64,000 nucleotides of DNA from Erwinia tracheiphila (GTDB taxonomy: Bacteria; Pseudomonadota; Gammaproteobacteria; Enterobacterales; Enterobacteriaceae): contig NZ_CP089932.1 of the NCBI RefSeq assembly GCF_021365465.1, positions 4,774,001 through 4,838,000 of the forward strand, in the 5' to 3' direction. Numbering within the stretch: position 1 is the stretch's first letter; each line of letters starts with the position of its first letter. Below the pieces are notes generated by a model. The model did not search any database and was not told where the DNA came from. It worked only from the letters and a program-made list of their open reading frames with translations. This document shows positions 10,834 to 20,954 of the stretch, piece after piece. Made by a program: the position numbers and the translations under genes.

Positions 10834-11646
10834 ATGACTGCCGAAGATAATACGACTCAAAAAATGCATCATGATGGATTCGCTCCCGCGGTTTCACCTG
10901 TCGCATCAAGCACTATTATCACTGGCAGTGACACCCTTCATGCAGGGGAAACATCCATTCCTACTCAGGGCGAAAATATGCCCGCGTATCATGCTAAACC
11001 GCGAAATGCCAACGGCCTGCTGCCGGTGGTTCTGGTTGTGCAAGAAATTTTTGGTGTTCATGAACACATACGCGACATTTGCCGCCGCCTGGCAATCGCA
11101 CCTGAACTCTATTTTCGTCAGGGTGATCCGGCTACTTATTCCGATATCCCAATGCTGCTGAAAGAGCTGGTCAGTAAAGTGCCTGATACCCAGGTCCTTG
11201 CCGATCTCGATCATGTTGCAAACTGGGCATCACGACACGGTGGCGATATGCGTAACATGGCCATAACGGGTTTCTGCTGGGGTGGTCGTATTACGTGGCT
11301 GTATGCTGCACACAATCCGCAGTTAAAGGCGGGCGTTGCATGGTATGGCAAACTGGTCGGCGAGAAGACAATGCAGCAACAAAAGCAACCAGTTGATATT
11401 GCTGTTGATCTCAATGCGTCCGTGTTGGGGTTATACGGTGGCAAGGATGAAGAGATCCCTCAGGAATCAGTGCAAACGATGCGTCAGGCGCTGCGGGCAG
11501 CGAACGCCACTTCTAAAATCATCGTCTACCCGGAGGCCGGCCACGCCTTTAATGCCGACTATCGTCCCAGTTTCCATCCAGAATCAGCGAAGGATGGCTG
11601 GCAGCGCATGCTGGCATGGTTCAGACAACATGGCGTGCATCCGTAG
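10834..11646 (+). CDS. ysgA: Dienelactone hydrolase family protein YsgA, with apparent internal deletion
   Basis: 270 residues, an alpha/beta hydrolase of the dienelactone hydrolase family; physiological substrate unknown. The triad is visible: Cys in TGFCWGG, Asp in YGGKDEEIP, His in AGHAFNADY. Compared with the E. coli protein as I recall it, the stretch between ICRRLA and APELYF is about six residues short, removing a usually conserved GY-containing strand; the loss is in frame. The N-terminus is correspondingly longer, so overall length looks normal. It may be folded poorly or inactive. Confidence 0.85.
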   Translation: MTAEDNTTQKMHHDGFAPAVSPVASSTIITGSDTLHAGETSIPTQGENMPAYHAKPRNANGLLPVVLVVQEIFGVHEHIRDICRRLAIAPELYFRQGDPATYSDIPMLLKELVSKVPDTQVLADLDHVANWASRHGGDMRNMAITGFCWGGRITWLYAAHNPQLKAGVAWYGKLVGEKTMQQQKQPVDIAVDLNASVLGLYGGKDEEIPQESVQTMRQALRAANATSKIIVYPEAGHAFNADYRPSFHPESAKDGWQRMLAWFRQHGVHP

Positions 11647-11757
11647 AATCAGCTTTTACAGAGGGCGGCTTTAACGCCGCTCCGTCAGGGTGCTACATGT
11701 TCTGTAAAATGTTTGCTACCCCACAAATTTTGAGCCTGAAAAAACCAGCGATATTTT

Positions 11758-11787
11758 GTACATAACCCTGCCTGCAGGGTTATGTAC
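11758..11787. terminator. Strong hairpin between convergent ysgA and metE
   Basis: GTACATAACCCTG and CAGGGTTATGTAC form a perfect 13-base stem with a CCTG loop. It lies between the two convergent stop codons. No long T-run on either side, so it may work as a bidirectional 3'-end structure rather than a classic terminator. Confidence 0.65.
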
Positions 11788-11830
11788 CGGGATAGAAAGA
11801 AAGTCAGCTGCATCAAATCAAACTCAACTT

Positions 11831-14101
11831 TCAAACTTTAGTTTCACGCAGGTTCTTCGCCGCTTTCACCATATTAGCCAGTGCCTGACGTGTTTCTGTC
11901 CAGCCGCGTGTTTTCAAACCACAGTCAGGGTTAACCCACAGACGTTCCACGGGAATACGCTTCGCTGCTTTTAGCAGTAATGCTTCCATGGAGGCTATAT
12001 CCGGCACGTTCGGTGAGTGAATGTCATATACGCCCGGACCAATGCCATTCGGATAATCAAACTGTTTGAATGACTCCAGCAATTCCATATCCGACCGGGA
12101 GGTTTCAATGGTAATAACATCCGCATCCAGTGCTGCGATAGAATCCATGATGTCGTTAAATTCGCAGTAACACATATGGGTGTGGATCTGCGTGTCGTCC
12201 TGCGCCACCGCCGCATTCAGGCGGAAAGCATCCACTGCCCATTCCAGATACGCTGCCCAGTCTGACTGGCGTAAAGGCAGACCCTCGCGCAACGCGGGTT
12301 CATCAATTTGGATAATACCAATACCGGCTTGTTGCAGATCCGCAACTTCGTCCCGCAGCGCCAGAGCAATTTGCTTTGCGATAATTTCACGGGAAACGTC
12401 TTCACGTGGGAAAGACCAGCAAAGGATTGTAACCGGGCCGGTCAGCATTCCTTTCACCGGCTTATCGGTCAGCGACTGTGCGTATTTTGCCCACTCGAGG
12501 GTAATCGCTTGCGGGCGGCTGACATCCCCAATAATGATCGGTGGCTTGACGCAACGTGAACCATAACTTTGAACCCAGCCATTCTGTGTGAAAGCAAAAC
12601 CGTCCAGGTTTTCGCCGAAATACTCCACCATGTCGTTACGTTCAGCCTCACCATGCACCAGAACATCCAGCCCCAAACGTTCCTGCTCAATAATCGCCTG
12701 TTTGATATGTTCAGCGATGCCGGTACGGTAACGACTGCCGTCCAGACGCCCCTGCTTAAAATCCAGACGCAGGCTGCGGATCTCTGCCGTTTGTGGAAAC
12801 GAGCCAATGGTGGTGGTGGGCCACGCGGGCAGCTGGAAGCGTTCACGTTGAACCCTGGCGCGCACGGGATAATGACTGTCACGCAGACTGTCTTTGACCG
12901 TGATTTCAGCCAGGCGCTTGCTCACCGCAGCATTATTTACGCGACCAGAGTAGCAGCGCGCGCGGATTGGTGCACTCCATGCCTCAAGCGACTGTGGATC
13001 GTTGTTATTCAGTGCATTGCTCAATAAGGAGAGTTCATGACATTTTTGCAGCGCGAAAGCAAACCAGCTTTTGACTTCATCATCCAGGCGGGTTTCTGTA
13101 CTCAGATCAATCGGGCTATGTAACAAAGAACAGGATGAACCAATCCACAGCTGCTGACGCTGAATAATTAACGGTTGCAGACGTTCAAACCAACGGCTCA
13201 GGTCCGCACGCCAGACGTTACGACCATTAATTACGCCAACGGACAGTAGCCAGCTTGCCGGGAGTTTACTGTTTAGCAGGACAATATCGTCTTTGCCGTG
13301 AACAAGATCGACGTGCAGCCCCTGTACCGGTAGCGCACGGATGGTGTCGATATTGCTCCCGATACTTTCAAAATACGTGGTCAGAAGAAGTTTGGTTTTT
13401 CCCTGTAATGCATCGTAGGCCGGTTTGAAAGCAGCAAGCCATTCTTGTGGCAGTTCGAGTACCAGTGCAGGCTCATCGATCTGAACCCATTCAACATTAC
13501 GCTTTGCCAGTTCAGCCAACACATGCTGATAAACCGGTAAAATGTCATTAAGCAGGCTCAGGCGATCAAATTGCTCCCCTTTTACTTTGCCCAACCAGAG
13601 ATAAGTGATCGGCCCCAGAAGCACGGGTTTCACTCTATGGCCCAGCGCCAGGGCTTCATCTACTTCTTCCAGGATTTGTGTCCAGCTCAGTTTAAATTTT
13701 TGACCTTTGGTAAACTCTGGCACCATATAATGGTAGTTTGTATTGAACCATTTAGTCATCTCGGCGGCGGCGGCAGGCTCACCGGTCGGGGCACGGCCGC
13801 GGCCCAGTCGAAATAATGTATCCAGATCGATCGATCCATCTTTATTCTGATGGCGAGCGGGTACGTTGCCGAGTAGCAAGCTGGTTGTCAGAACATGGTC
13901 ATACCAGGCAAAATCGCCAACCGGTACCAGGTCCACGCCAGCGTCTTTCTGCTGTTGCCAGTGGCGAGCGCGTAATTCACGCCCAACGGCCAGTAGCGCT
14001 TGCTGCGTCGTGTTACCTGCCCAATAGCTTTCCTGGGCTTTTTTGAGTTCGCGTTGCAGGCCAACACGTGGGAAGCCAAGCGTATGGTTAAGTATTGTCA
14101 T
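11831..14101 (-). CDS. metE: Cobalamin-independent methionine synthase
   Basis: 756 residues, full length. Transfers a methyl group from 5-methyltetrahydropteroyl-triglutamate to homocysteine. N-terminal half begins [20 protein letters not shown]; the C-terminal half carries the zinc site: HMCYCEFND (His and Cys), the Glu in the [11 protein letters not shown] region, and the Cys in [13 protein letters not shown]. It is divergent from metR, its activator, and the spacer holds a MetJ operator. It likely serves as the B12-free route, but whether metH exists elsewhere cannot be seen. Confidence 0.98.
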   Translation of the reverse strand: MTILNHTLGFPRVGLQRELKKAQESYWAGNTTQQALLAVGRELRARHWQQQKDAGVDLVPVGDFAWYDHVLTTSLLLGNVPARHQNKDGSIDLDTLFRLGRGRAPTGEPAAAAEMTKWFNTNYHYMVPEFTKGQKFKLSWTQILEEVDEALALGHRVKPVLLGPITYLWLGKVKGEQFDRLSLLNDILPVYQHVLAELAKRNVEWVQIDEPALVLELPQEWLAAFKPAYDALQGKTKLLLTTYFESIGSNIDTIRALPVQGLHVDLVHGKDDIVLLNSKLPASWLLSVGVINGRNVWRADLSRWFERLQPLIIQRQQLWIGSSCSLLHSPIDLSTETRLDDEVKSWFAFALQKCHELSLLSNALNNNDPQSLEAWSAPIRARCYSGRVNNAAVSKRLAEITVKDSLRDSHYPVRARVQRERFQLPAWPTTTIGSFPQTAEIRSLRLDFKQGRLDGSRYRTGIAEHIKQAIIEQERLGLDVLVHGEAERNDMVEYFGENLDGFAFTQNGWVQSYGSRCVKPPIIIGDVSRPQAITLEWAKYAQSLTDKPVKGMLTGPVTILCWSFPREDVSREIIAKQIALALRDEVADLQQAGIGIIQIDEPALREGLPLRQSDWAAYLEWAVDAFRLNAAVAQDDTQIHTHMCYCEFNDIMDSIAALDADVITIETSRSDMELLESFKQFDYPNGIGPGVYDIHSPNVPDIASMEALLLKAAKRIPVERLWVNPDCGLKTRGWTETRQALANMVKAAKNLRETKV

Positions 14102-14148
14102 TAGTTCTTTCCTCAGTTACCGCCCGCGGTGCTGACCATTGGGCTTTT

Positions 14149-14172
14149 AGACGTCCAGATGTTTACACATCT
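14149..14172. promoter_or_regulatory. MetJ operator: three tandem met boxes
   Basis: Three adjacent 8-base units, AGACGTCC, AGATGTTT and ACACATCT, match the met-box consensus AGACGTCT at 7, 6 and 6 positions. MetJ with S-adenosylmethionine binds such tandem boxes to repress methionine genes. Placement 48-71 bases upstream of the metE ATG, in the metE-metR spacer, fits repression of both. Confidence 0.8.
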
Positions 14173-14236
14173 ATAATCCGTAGGTACTGTATTGACCACA
14201 AGCGCAATTTGTTCATCGTCGTTGTGAAGGACTCTC

Positions 14237-15160
14237 ATGATCGAACTTAAACACCTGCGAACATTGCAGGCACTGCGAAATACCGGATCGCTGGCAGCGG
14301 CAGCGGCACAGCTTCATCAGACACAGTCAGCTTTATCGCATCAATTCAGCGACCTGGAGCAGCGTCTGGGTTTCCGTTTATTTGTGCGTAAAAGCCAGCC
14401 GCTTCGGTTTACTCCTCAGGGCGACATTCTGCTTCAGCTCGCCGAGCAGGTGTTACCACAAATCCAACATGCGCTACAGGCTTGCCATGAGCCGCATCAG
14501 GCCACGCTGCGAATCGCTATCGAGTGCCACAGCTGCATTCAGTGGCTTACCCCGGCGCTGAACAACTTCCGCCAAAGCTGGCCGCAGGTAGCGATGGACT
14601 TCAAATCCGGCGTGACCTTTGATCCTCAGCCTGCACTCCAGCAGGGTGAACTGGATGTCGTGTTGACCTCCGATATTTTGCCGCGCAGTGCGCTGTTTTA
14701 TTCACCCATGTTTGATTTCGAGGTACGTCTGGTGCTCGCACCGGATCATCCGCTGGCGCAGATTGCGCATATTTCGCCTGACGACCTGTCAAATGAAGTG
14801 CTGATGATCTATCCCGTCCAGCGGCAACGCCTTGATATCTGGCGGCATTTTCTGCAACCCGCCAGCATCACCCCGGTACTAAAAAGCGTCGATAACACGC
14901 TACTTCTGATTCAGATGGTTTCTGCCGGCATGGGCATTGCGGCGCTGCCACACTGGGTGGTAGAGAGCTTCGAGCACCAGGGGCTGGTGGTCACCAAACC
15001 GCTGGGCGATGGATTGTGGAGCCGTTTGTATGCGGCCGTGCGCGATGGAGAACAGCGCCAGCCAGTTATGGACGCTTTTATCCGTTCTGCCCGCCAACAT
15101 GCCTGCGAACATCTTCCCGGGGTGAGAGACGCCTCTCAACCAGGTACACCACCGCTTTAA
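14237..15160 (+). CDS. metR: LysR-type regulator MetR
   Basis: 307 residues, LysR family. N-terminal winged helix-turn-helix (about 1-60: [37 protein letters not shown]) and a periplasmic-binding-protein-like effector domain that senses homocysteine in the known protein. It activates metE and metH. Divergent from metE; a partial MetR half-site pair (TGAA-N5-CTCA, 14225-14237) overlaps its own start and might serve autoregulation, but that match is weak. Confidence 0.96.
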   Translation: MIELKHLRTLQALRNTGSLAAAAAQLHQTQSALSHQFSDLEQRLGFRLFVRKSQPLRFTPQGDILLQLAEQVLPQIQHALQACHEPHQATLRIAIECHSCIQWLTPALNNFRQSWPQVAMDFKSGVTFDPQPALQQGELDVVLTSDILPRSALFYSPMFDFEVRLVLAPDHPLAQIAHISPDDLSNEVLMIYPVQRQRLDIWRHFLQPASITPVLKSVDNTLLLIQMVSAGMGIAALPHWVVESFEHQGLVVTKPLGDGLWSRLYAAVRDGEQRQPVMDAFIRSARQHACEHLPGVRDASQPGTPPL

Positions 15161-15257
15161 GCCAGCGACCCACTGGAAGATGGCGTGTTTCTTCTGGTTA
15201 TGTGTCGATATGTCTTTATAATGCGCCGAATGCAACCCGTTATCTCAAGAGAGTTTT

Positions 15258-15743
15258 ATGACTAATAACGATGTTCTGCGCAGCGTGCGCTATATGCTGA
15301 ATCTGAATGATACCCAAATGGTCGCTATTGTTGCGCAGACAGAGAGCGAGGTCAGCGAAGCGGAAATGCAAAGCTTCCTGAAAAAAGAGGAAGAACCCGG
15401 ATTTCGCGCCTGCCCGGACGTGATTATGTGTTATTTTTTGAATGGGCTGATTTTCAACAGACGCGGTAAAAATGAAGATGCCCCGGCACCTTCCATTGAA
15501 CGTAAGATGACCAATAACATCATTCTGAAAAAACTCCGAGTGGCGTTCGATCTAAAAACGACCGATATCGTTGATATTCTTAAACTGGCAGACTTTGCTG
15601 TAAGGCAGTCAGAAATGGGAGCCATATTTCGCAAGCCCGGCCATAAAAATTATCGCGAATGTGGCGATCAGATTTTACGTAATTTTCTGAAGGGACTGAC
15701 GCTCAATATACGGCCTCCTGTTAAAAGTCCGGTGGCGAAATAA
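15258..15743 (+). CDS. yehS: DUF1456 family protein, YehS-like
   Basis: 161 residues with two related halves, MTNNDVLRSVRYMLNLNDT and MTNNIILKKLRVAFDLKTT, each a helical repeat ending in a conserved CPDVIMCYFLNGL / CGDQILRNFLKGL segment. This two-repeat layout is the DUF1456 (YehS) family, of unknown function. It has its own spacer after metR with AAGAGAG before the ATG. In E. coli yehS lies elsewhere on the chromosome, so the location differs. The gene looks intact. Confidence 0.85.
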   Translation: MTNNDVLRSVRYMLNLNDTQMVAIVAQTESEVSEAEMQSFLKKEEEPGFRACPDVIMCYFLNGLIFNRRGKNEDAPAPSIERKMTNNIILKKLRVAFDLKTTDIVDILKLADFAVRQSEMGAIFRKPGHKNYRECGDQILRNFLKGLTLNIRPPVKSPVAK

Positions 15744-16535
15744 CGACCTGTCGCCATATTGTCCCTGTCAATTAAGGACTTCATCCCGCAGGTTAATGGC
15801 ATCAGATCATTGAGCAGGATGCTTCCGATCCAGCACCCTGTTCAGTTTTGATGCAGACCAGCATGGGTTCATACTCGCCAGAGGTAAGCAATATCTTTAC
15901 GGCGAGGGGTTCTTTATGACATTGTAGTCAACATCGGCCACACCCATCATTTTCCCAAAGATATCACCGCTTACAAAATGTCCGCGTGACGAGAATAAAT
16001 TCGCCGGGGCGCAAGATGCGCCTGCAGCTGTTCTGCGCGATGTTCTGTTATTTTCCCGTAGAAAACATAATGTTGGCAATTCACCTGCACGTGTTTCAGC
16101 AGTAACATCAATAATCTGACCAATATCGAAAGGGCGTTTACCCACGTATTGACGGCAACGGTAGCCCTTGGGGATAGTATCAGCATCGCAGACAAGGGAA
16201 TCAACAGCACAACGTTTTTAACCGTAACAGGTGGAGCGGCCCGGCGGGCAGAAAAATAAACTGATACGGGTAGAGCAGCCACCCGATAAGCCGCAAGCGC
16301 TAATCACATCACACTACCTGCTGATATTTACCCTGATGGCAACGTAATAAAACACTATTTTTTAATGATGTTCTGGCAAAAATAGCTGTATTGCTCCGGT
16401 TCGACGACCAGCAAAGACACTTTCAACATAGCGTCCTTATTAATTAATGCGAGAACTGATTTTCCCTGCCACAAATAAGAAATATACTGGCGTGCGGTGG
16501 GTCGGGAACCCGTTACTCCCGGCCACGGGCAATAT
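15744..16535. other. Decayed stretch without a recognisable gene
   Basis: About 790 bases between yehS and the yigM pseudogene. Several minus-strand fragments of 60-100 codons occur (for example 15897-16145, 15971-16282 and 16355-16543) in different frames, with protein-like composition but no family I recognise. It looks like the remains of one or more genes broken by frameshifts. No promoter, RNA or repeat was identified. Confidence 0.45.
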
Positions 16536-17402
16536 TTACACACTGTTTTTCTTCACTACCCAGTGCCTGTGTACCCACAAAGACGCAAAAATAACCGCCG
16601 TGCCGATAATAAAACTTAGCCAGTGCGGCTTTTGTTGCCAGATAGCCAGATTAACCAACAAGCCAGCGGGGACATGCATATTATTCATGATCCCCGGTGT
16701 ACCGGCATCCACCTGCGTGGCACCATAGTTCCACATAAAATATCCCAGCCCTGAAGCAACAACGCCGAGCCAGGCTAATATCCCTCACTGAAGGGTGGTG
16801 GTCGGCAGTTTTTTCGGGTTACCCCACAATAACCACGCGACAATCGCAACGCTCACTGCCCCAATATAAAACCAGGAAAAAGCGGTATGCTGCAGCATCG
16901 GACGCATTTCCTGGAGACGTTTATAGCCCACCATTCCCACGGTAAAACAGATAGTTGCCAGCTGGACCAGCATTAAACCAAACCAGAAATGGTCGCTCAC
17001 TTTGCCGTAGCGGATAATAGCCGCACCCGCCACCGCCAGCAACGCACTCAGCACATGACCAAAGCGAATACCGCGTCCACTGAGCAAATCGTAAATCAGC
17101 GTGATATACAAAGGTGTCATGACGGTGAACAGCAGCAATTCAGATACGCTCAGGTAAAGACAGGCCTGGAAACTGATCAGGTACATAATCCCCAACTGCA
17201 ACACTCCTACCGCCATATACAGAAACAGCGTGGAGGCGCGATACCCCCACCAGCGCAGAAATGGCAAAAATACCACTGCGGCCAGCAGCAGGCGGATAAG
17301 CACCGAAAATCAGGTGTCGACCCGCCCCGCCAGATATTCGCCTATCAGGCTAAATGAAAAAGCCCACAGAATTGTGGTCACAATGAGTAAGATCCCGATT
17401 AA
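16536..17402 (-). pseudogene. yigM: EamA-type transporter YigM (biotin transporter BioP), two in-frame stops
   Basis: One continuous minus-strand frame of about 289 codons matches YigM/BioP in sequence and in synteny (between metR and yigL). Recognisable pieces in order: FSFSLIGEYLAG, QLGIMYLISF, LLLFTVMTPLYITLIYDLL, VAGAAIIRYG, GYKRLQEMRP, then WLGVVASGLGYFMWNYGATQ. Two TGA codons interrupt it, at 17310-17312 (after GRVDT) and 16785-16787 (after LPTTTLQ). The second probably replaces a Trp codon. No convincing ATG remains at the 5' end, about 100 bases from IS1 copy B. Loss would remove a known biotin uptake route. Confidence 0.85.
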
Positions 17403-17523
17403 AATCCGGCAATAAAAAGAAGAGGTATTGTAGCGAAAACCACTGAAGTTAAGAGCATTTTTTGGTTTACATTTGCACAATAAAAAATAGGATAAACACA
17501 AAAAATTAGGTCGTGACGCAGAT

Positions 17524-18027
17524 TTATTGATAATGATGAAGAGTAAGATACCAACCGATGATCTTATCGTGCATTTCCTCTGACTTCGAAAAGCAAATTG
17601 TTCTGCGGGTCAGTCGTTTGATATGTGTGCGAAGATTAAGATTATGCCGTTCTGTCCGTTGGGTATATTTCTTGCTCACCACGTGGCCTGTTGCACTTAA
17701 CCGAACTTTATAAACCGGCCAGGCATCTGTCATATAAAAGGCAAGGTTAAATTTGCTTAACAGGGCCAGCAATCGTCGCAGGGTCGGGGCATTTCTCGGG
17801 CCGAAGACGTGGGCCAGAGCACGTTTGCGGATACGGTCATAAGCATAGAACAACCACCGGGGATTGCTTTTACACCGCACGTAAGGCCATTTTTCACCGG
17901 CTTCACAGCAGATAACAACCTCCGTTTCGGGGTCGATATTCTCAGCTACCTGCTTTGGCGAAATTTTTTTACGTGCCGCAGAACCGTATTGAGGCTGATA
18001 CCGAGAACCCGTGCGGTATCGCGACAT
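17524..18027 (-). CDS. insB: IS1-family transposase InsB (catalytic part)
   Basis: 167 codons of the DDE transposase, nearly identical to copy A; differences include Asp15 to Gly and a Leu to Arg change at [10 protein letters not shown]. Expected to be made as an InsA-InsB fusion through -1 slippage at a run of seven A on the minus strand near 17964-17970, inside the overlap with insA. The ATG at 18027 may not be used as an independent start. Confidence 0.9.
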   Translation of the reverse strand: MSRYRTGSRYQPQYGSAARKKISPKQVAENIDPETEVVICCEAGEKWPYVRCKSNPRWLFYAYDRIRKRALAHVFGPRNAPTLRRLLALLSKFNLAFYMTDAWPVYKVRLSATGHVVSKKYTQRTERHNLNLRTHIKRLTRRTICFSKSEEMHDKIIGWYLTLHHYQ

Positions 18028-18221
18028 CTGGAATCATTCATGGCCATATTAACAATGGTCTGGTGTGTGTCTGGTTTGGCACCGGGGTAGCTAAAATTGA
18101 GCAGAAAGGTCTTTGAACAATGCTTGCAGATGTAACGTTGGGCACCGGATGCTGAATGTCCGTTACATCGTACAGCATGAGTTTCATTGCACTGAGGGCA
18201 GACGACATCAACTTTAGCCAT
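17946..18221 (-). CDS. insA: IS1-family InsA, end-binding repressor
   Basis: 91 residues, intact. Zinc-ribbon-like N-terminus (CPQCN at 8-12 and C...CKHC at about 19-35) and a C-terminal helix-turn-helix ([21 protein letters not shown]). In IS1, InsA binds the inverted ends and represses, and its fusion with InsB is the transposase. It overlaps insB by 82 bases in another frame. Confidence 0.92.
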   Translation of the reverse strand: MAKVDVVCPQCNETHAVRCNGHSASGAQRYICKHCSKTFLLNFSYPGAKPDTHQTIVNMAMNDSRCRDTARVLGISLNTVLRHVKKFRQSR

Positions 18222-18525
18222 ATGTTACATCCAAAGCGCAAAGCATACGTGATCAGCAAGTCTGCGTCACGACCAAAAATTAACTTAAATACACAAATAA
18301 ATTAATGAAAATTTCATTAAGAGTACCGGATCGGCACACGGATCAGAAACATGCCGTTTTTTATTATAAAAAATCTAACCTTTGCGCCGCCCTTCACATA
18401 TCTCAATGATATTTCGCATTATTCTTTGCGCGAAAATTATACCCCGCATTACCTGCCTGACTGTTTACGGTGGTCTTTGCCAGCGGGGGTAAAGAAAGAA
18501 AATAAACCGCTCCATTGGAGGCGCC

Positions 18526-19872
18526 ATGATCAGTATTTTTAAACCTGCATCGCATAAACCGAAAATTGATCCAAAAAAAATCGATCCCCTTTATCGTAAG
18601 CTTCGATGGCAAGTATTTGCAGGGATCTTTATTGGCTATGCCGCCTATTATCTGGTGCGAAAAAATTTTGCACTGGCAATGCCCTACCTTGTTGAACAAG
18701 GATTCTCACGCGGCGACCTTGGGTTCGCACTTTCCGGTATTTCCATCGCTTATGGCTTGTCCAAATTTATCATGGGGTCTGTTTCGGATCGTTCGAATCC
18801 GCGTGTCTTTTTGCCTGCCGGATTAATTCTTGCCTCCGCCGTCATGTTGATCATGGGATTTGTCCCGTGGGCAACGTCCAGTATTATGGTAATGTTTATC
18901 CTGCTGTTTTTATGCGGCTGGTTTCAGGGAATGGGCTGGCCTCCCTGTGGCCGCACTATGGTGCACTGGTGGTCAAAGAAGGAGCGTGGAGGGATAGTTT
19001 CGTTATGGAACTGTGCGCATAATGTTGGAGGCGGTTTACCACCGCTGCTTTTCCTGCTGGGAATGGCGTGGTTTAACGACTGGAAAGCGGCACTGTATAT
19101 GCCCGCATTTGCTGCCATTGCGGTGGCCATAGGGGTTTTTGCATTGATGCGCGACACGCCACAATCCTGTGGCCTGCCCCCCGTTGAAGAATATAAGCAG
19201 GATTATCCGGCTGATTACAACGCGGAGCATGAGCAGGAATTAACCGCAAAGCAAATTTTCATGCAGTACGTTTTGCCCAACAAGCTGTTGTGGTATATCG
19301 CCTTCGCCAACGTTTTTGTTTACCTGCTGCGTTACGGCATCCTTGACTGGTCTCCAACTTATCTCAAGGAGGTCAAGCACTTCACTATCGATAAATCGTC
19401 CTGGGCCTGGTTTCTGTATGAATACGCTGGCATCCCCGGCACACTGTTGTGCGGCTGGATGTCCGATAAGGTTTTTCGCGGCAATCGTGGCGCAACAGGC
19501 GTTTTCTTTATGCTGCTGGTCACGGCGGCAACGGTGGTCTACTGGCTCAATCCCCCCGGAAATCCCAGTATTGATATGACCTGTATGGTCGTCATTGGCT
19601 TTCTCATTTACGGTCCGGTGATGCTAATCGGGCTACATGCTCTGGAACTCGCGCCCAAAAAAGCGGCGGGTACCGCCGCAGGTTTTACCGGTTTCTTTGG
19701 CTATCTGGGCGGGTCGGTCGCCGCCAGTACTATTGTCGGTTATACCGTGGATTTTTTTGGTTGGGGCGGCGGGTTCATTATTATGATTGGCGGCAGTCTT
19801 CTGGCTGTGCTCCTGCTGGTGCTCACAATGATTAGCGAAAACAAGCAGGCAAAGGAGGCATCTCATGCTTAA
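18526..19872 (+). CDS. glpT: Glycerol-3-phosphate:phosphate antiporter GlpT
   Basis: 448 residues, 12 membrane segments, major facilitator superfamily (organophosphate:Pi antiporter). Visible signatures: [20 protein letters not shown] (with the substrate-site Arg), [29 protein letters not shown] and [12 protein letters not shown]. It imports glycerol-3-phosphate, and fosfomycin in related species. Overlaps glpQ by 8 bases, forming glpTQ. In E. coli this operon is next to glpABC, so the location here is different. GGAG lies 7 bases before the ATG. Confidence 0.97.
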   Translation: MISIFKPASHKPKIDPKKIDPLYRKLRWQVFAGIFIGYAAYYLVRKNFALAMPYLVEQGFSRGDLGFALSGISIAYGLSKFIMGSVSDRSNPRVFLPAGLILASAVMLIMGFVPWATSSIMVMFILLFLCGWFQGMGWPPCGRTMVHWWSKKERGGIVSLWNCAHNVGGGLPPLLFLLGMAWFNDWKAALYMPAFAAIAVAIGVFALMRDTPQSCGLPPVEEYKQDYPADYNAEHEQELTAKQIFMQYVLPNKLLWYIAFANVFVYLLRYGILDWSPTYLKEVKHFTIDKSSWAWFLYEYAGIPGTLLCGWMSDKVFRGNRGATGVFFMLLVTAATVVYWLNPPGNPSIDMTCMVVIGFLIYGPVMLIGLHALELAPKKAAGTAAGFTGFFGYLGGSVAASTIVGYTVDFFGWGGGFIIMIGGSLLAVLLLVLTMISENKQAKEASHA

Positions 19873-20914
19873 GATACGCGCATTTTTTCTGCTGATGGCA
19901 TTTTCACTCTGCGCTGCTGCTGCAGACGGGACAAAGATGGTGATTGCCCACCGCGGGGCAAGCGGTTATCTGCCAGAACACACGCTAGAGGCAAAAGCGA
20001 TGGCCTATGCCCAGGGCGCTGACTTCCTTGAACAGGATCTGGTGATGACGAAGGATGATCAGCTGGTGGTTCTGCACGACCATTTTCTTGACCGCGTGAC
20101 GGACGTAGCATCCCGTTATCCCGACAGGGCGAGGAAAGATGGGCGTTTTTACGCCATTGACTTCACGCTGGCGGAGATTAAAACGCTGAAGTTCACTGAA
20201 GGCTTTACCATGAAAAACGGCCAGCGCGTTCAGACGTTTCCCGGCCGTTTTCCCATGGGAAAATCTGATTTCCGGGTGCACACTTTTAGCGAAGAAATTG
20301 AATTCATTCAGGGTTTAAACCACTCCACCGGCAAAAATATTGGCATTTATCCTGAAATAAAAGCACCGTGGTTCCATCGTCGTGAGGGTAAGGATATCTC
20401 AGCCAACGTCCTCGATACGCTGAAAAAATATGGTTACACCAGTAAAAACGATAAGGTTTATCTGCAATGTTTCGACAATAACGAAATTAAACGGATCAAA
20501 ACCGAACTGGAACCAGCCCGTGGGATGAACCTGAAACTGGTGCAATTGATCGCCCACACTGACTGGCAGGAAACCCAAGAGCAGGAAAACGGCAAATGGA
20601 TCAATTACAGCTACGACTGGATGTTTAAACCCGGCGCGATGAAAACCCTGTCAGAATATGTGGACGGCATCGGGCCGGATTATCACATGCTGGTGTCCGC
20701 AGGTTCGGACAAGAAAGATATTCGCCTGACAGACATGGTCAAAGAAGCCCACCAAAATGGCCTGGTGGTACATGCCTATACCGTGCGTGCAGACCAGTTG
20801 CCTGACTGGGCTGAGAACATTGATCGGCTGTACGACGTGCTCTACAACAAAGCAGGAACAGACGGTTTGTTTAACGACTTCCCGGATAAAGCCGTGCATT
20901 TTTTACAGCAGTAA
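19865..20914 (+). CDS. glpQ: Periplasmic glycerophosphodiester phosphodiesterase GlpQ
   Basis: 349 residues. N-terminal signal peptide (about 1-20, [20 protein letters not shown]), then the GDPD barrel: [35 protein letters not shown] with the metal/catalytic Glu, Asp and His residues, and YPEIKAPW. It hydrolyses glycerophosphodiesters from phospholipid breakdown in the periplasm to glycerol-3-phosphate, which GlpT imports. Start overlaps the glpT end. Confidence 0.97.
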   Translation: MLKIRAFFLLMAFSLCAAAADGTKMVIAHRGASGYLPEHTLEAKAMAYAQGADFLEQDLVMTKDDQLVVLHDHFLDRVTDVASRYPDRARKDGRFYAIDFTLAEIKTLKFTEGFTMKNGQRVQTFPGRFPMGKSDFRVHTFSEEIEFIQGLNHSTGKNIGIYPEIKAPWFHRREGKDISANVLDTLKKYGYTSKNDKVYLQCFDNNEIKRIKTELEPARGMNLKLVQLIAHTDWQETQEQENGKWINYSYDWMFKPGAMKTLSEYVDGIGPDYHMLVSAGSDKKDIRLTDMVKEAHQNGLVVHAYTVRADQLPDWAENIDRLYDVLYNKAGTDGLFNDFPDKAVHFLQQ

Positions 20915-20920
20915 ACGCGC

Positions 20921-20944
20921 TCCGCCCCGTGCAGCCGGGGCGGA
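20921..20944. terminator. Hairpin between convergent glpQ and yigL
   Basis: TCCGCCCCG pairs with CGGGGCGGA (9 bases, GC-rich) around a 6-base loop just past the glpQ stop. A long T-run is absent, but position and stability fit a terminator serving both convergent genes. Confidence 0.65.
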
Positions 20945-20954
20945 AACGGCATGT

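Larger units (their letters stand above)
17509..18274 (-). mobile_element. IS1-family insertion sequence, copy B (intact frames)
   Basis: 766 bases with the same GGTCGTGACGCAGA ends as copy A, flanked by the 8-base direct repeat AAAAATTA (17501-17508 and 18275-18282). Both insA and the insB part are open, so this copy could be active. It lies between the yigM pseudogene and glpT. Confidence 0.95.
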
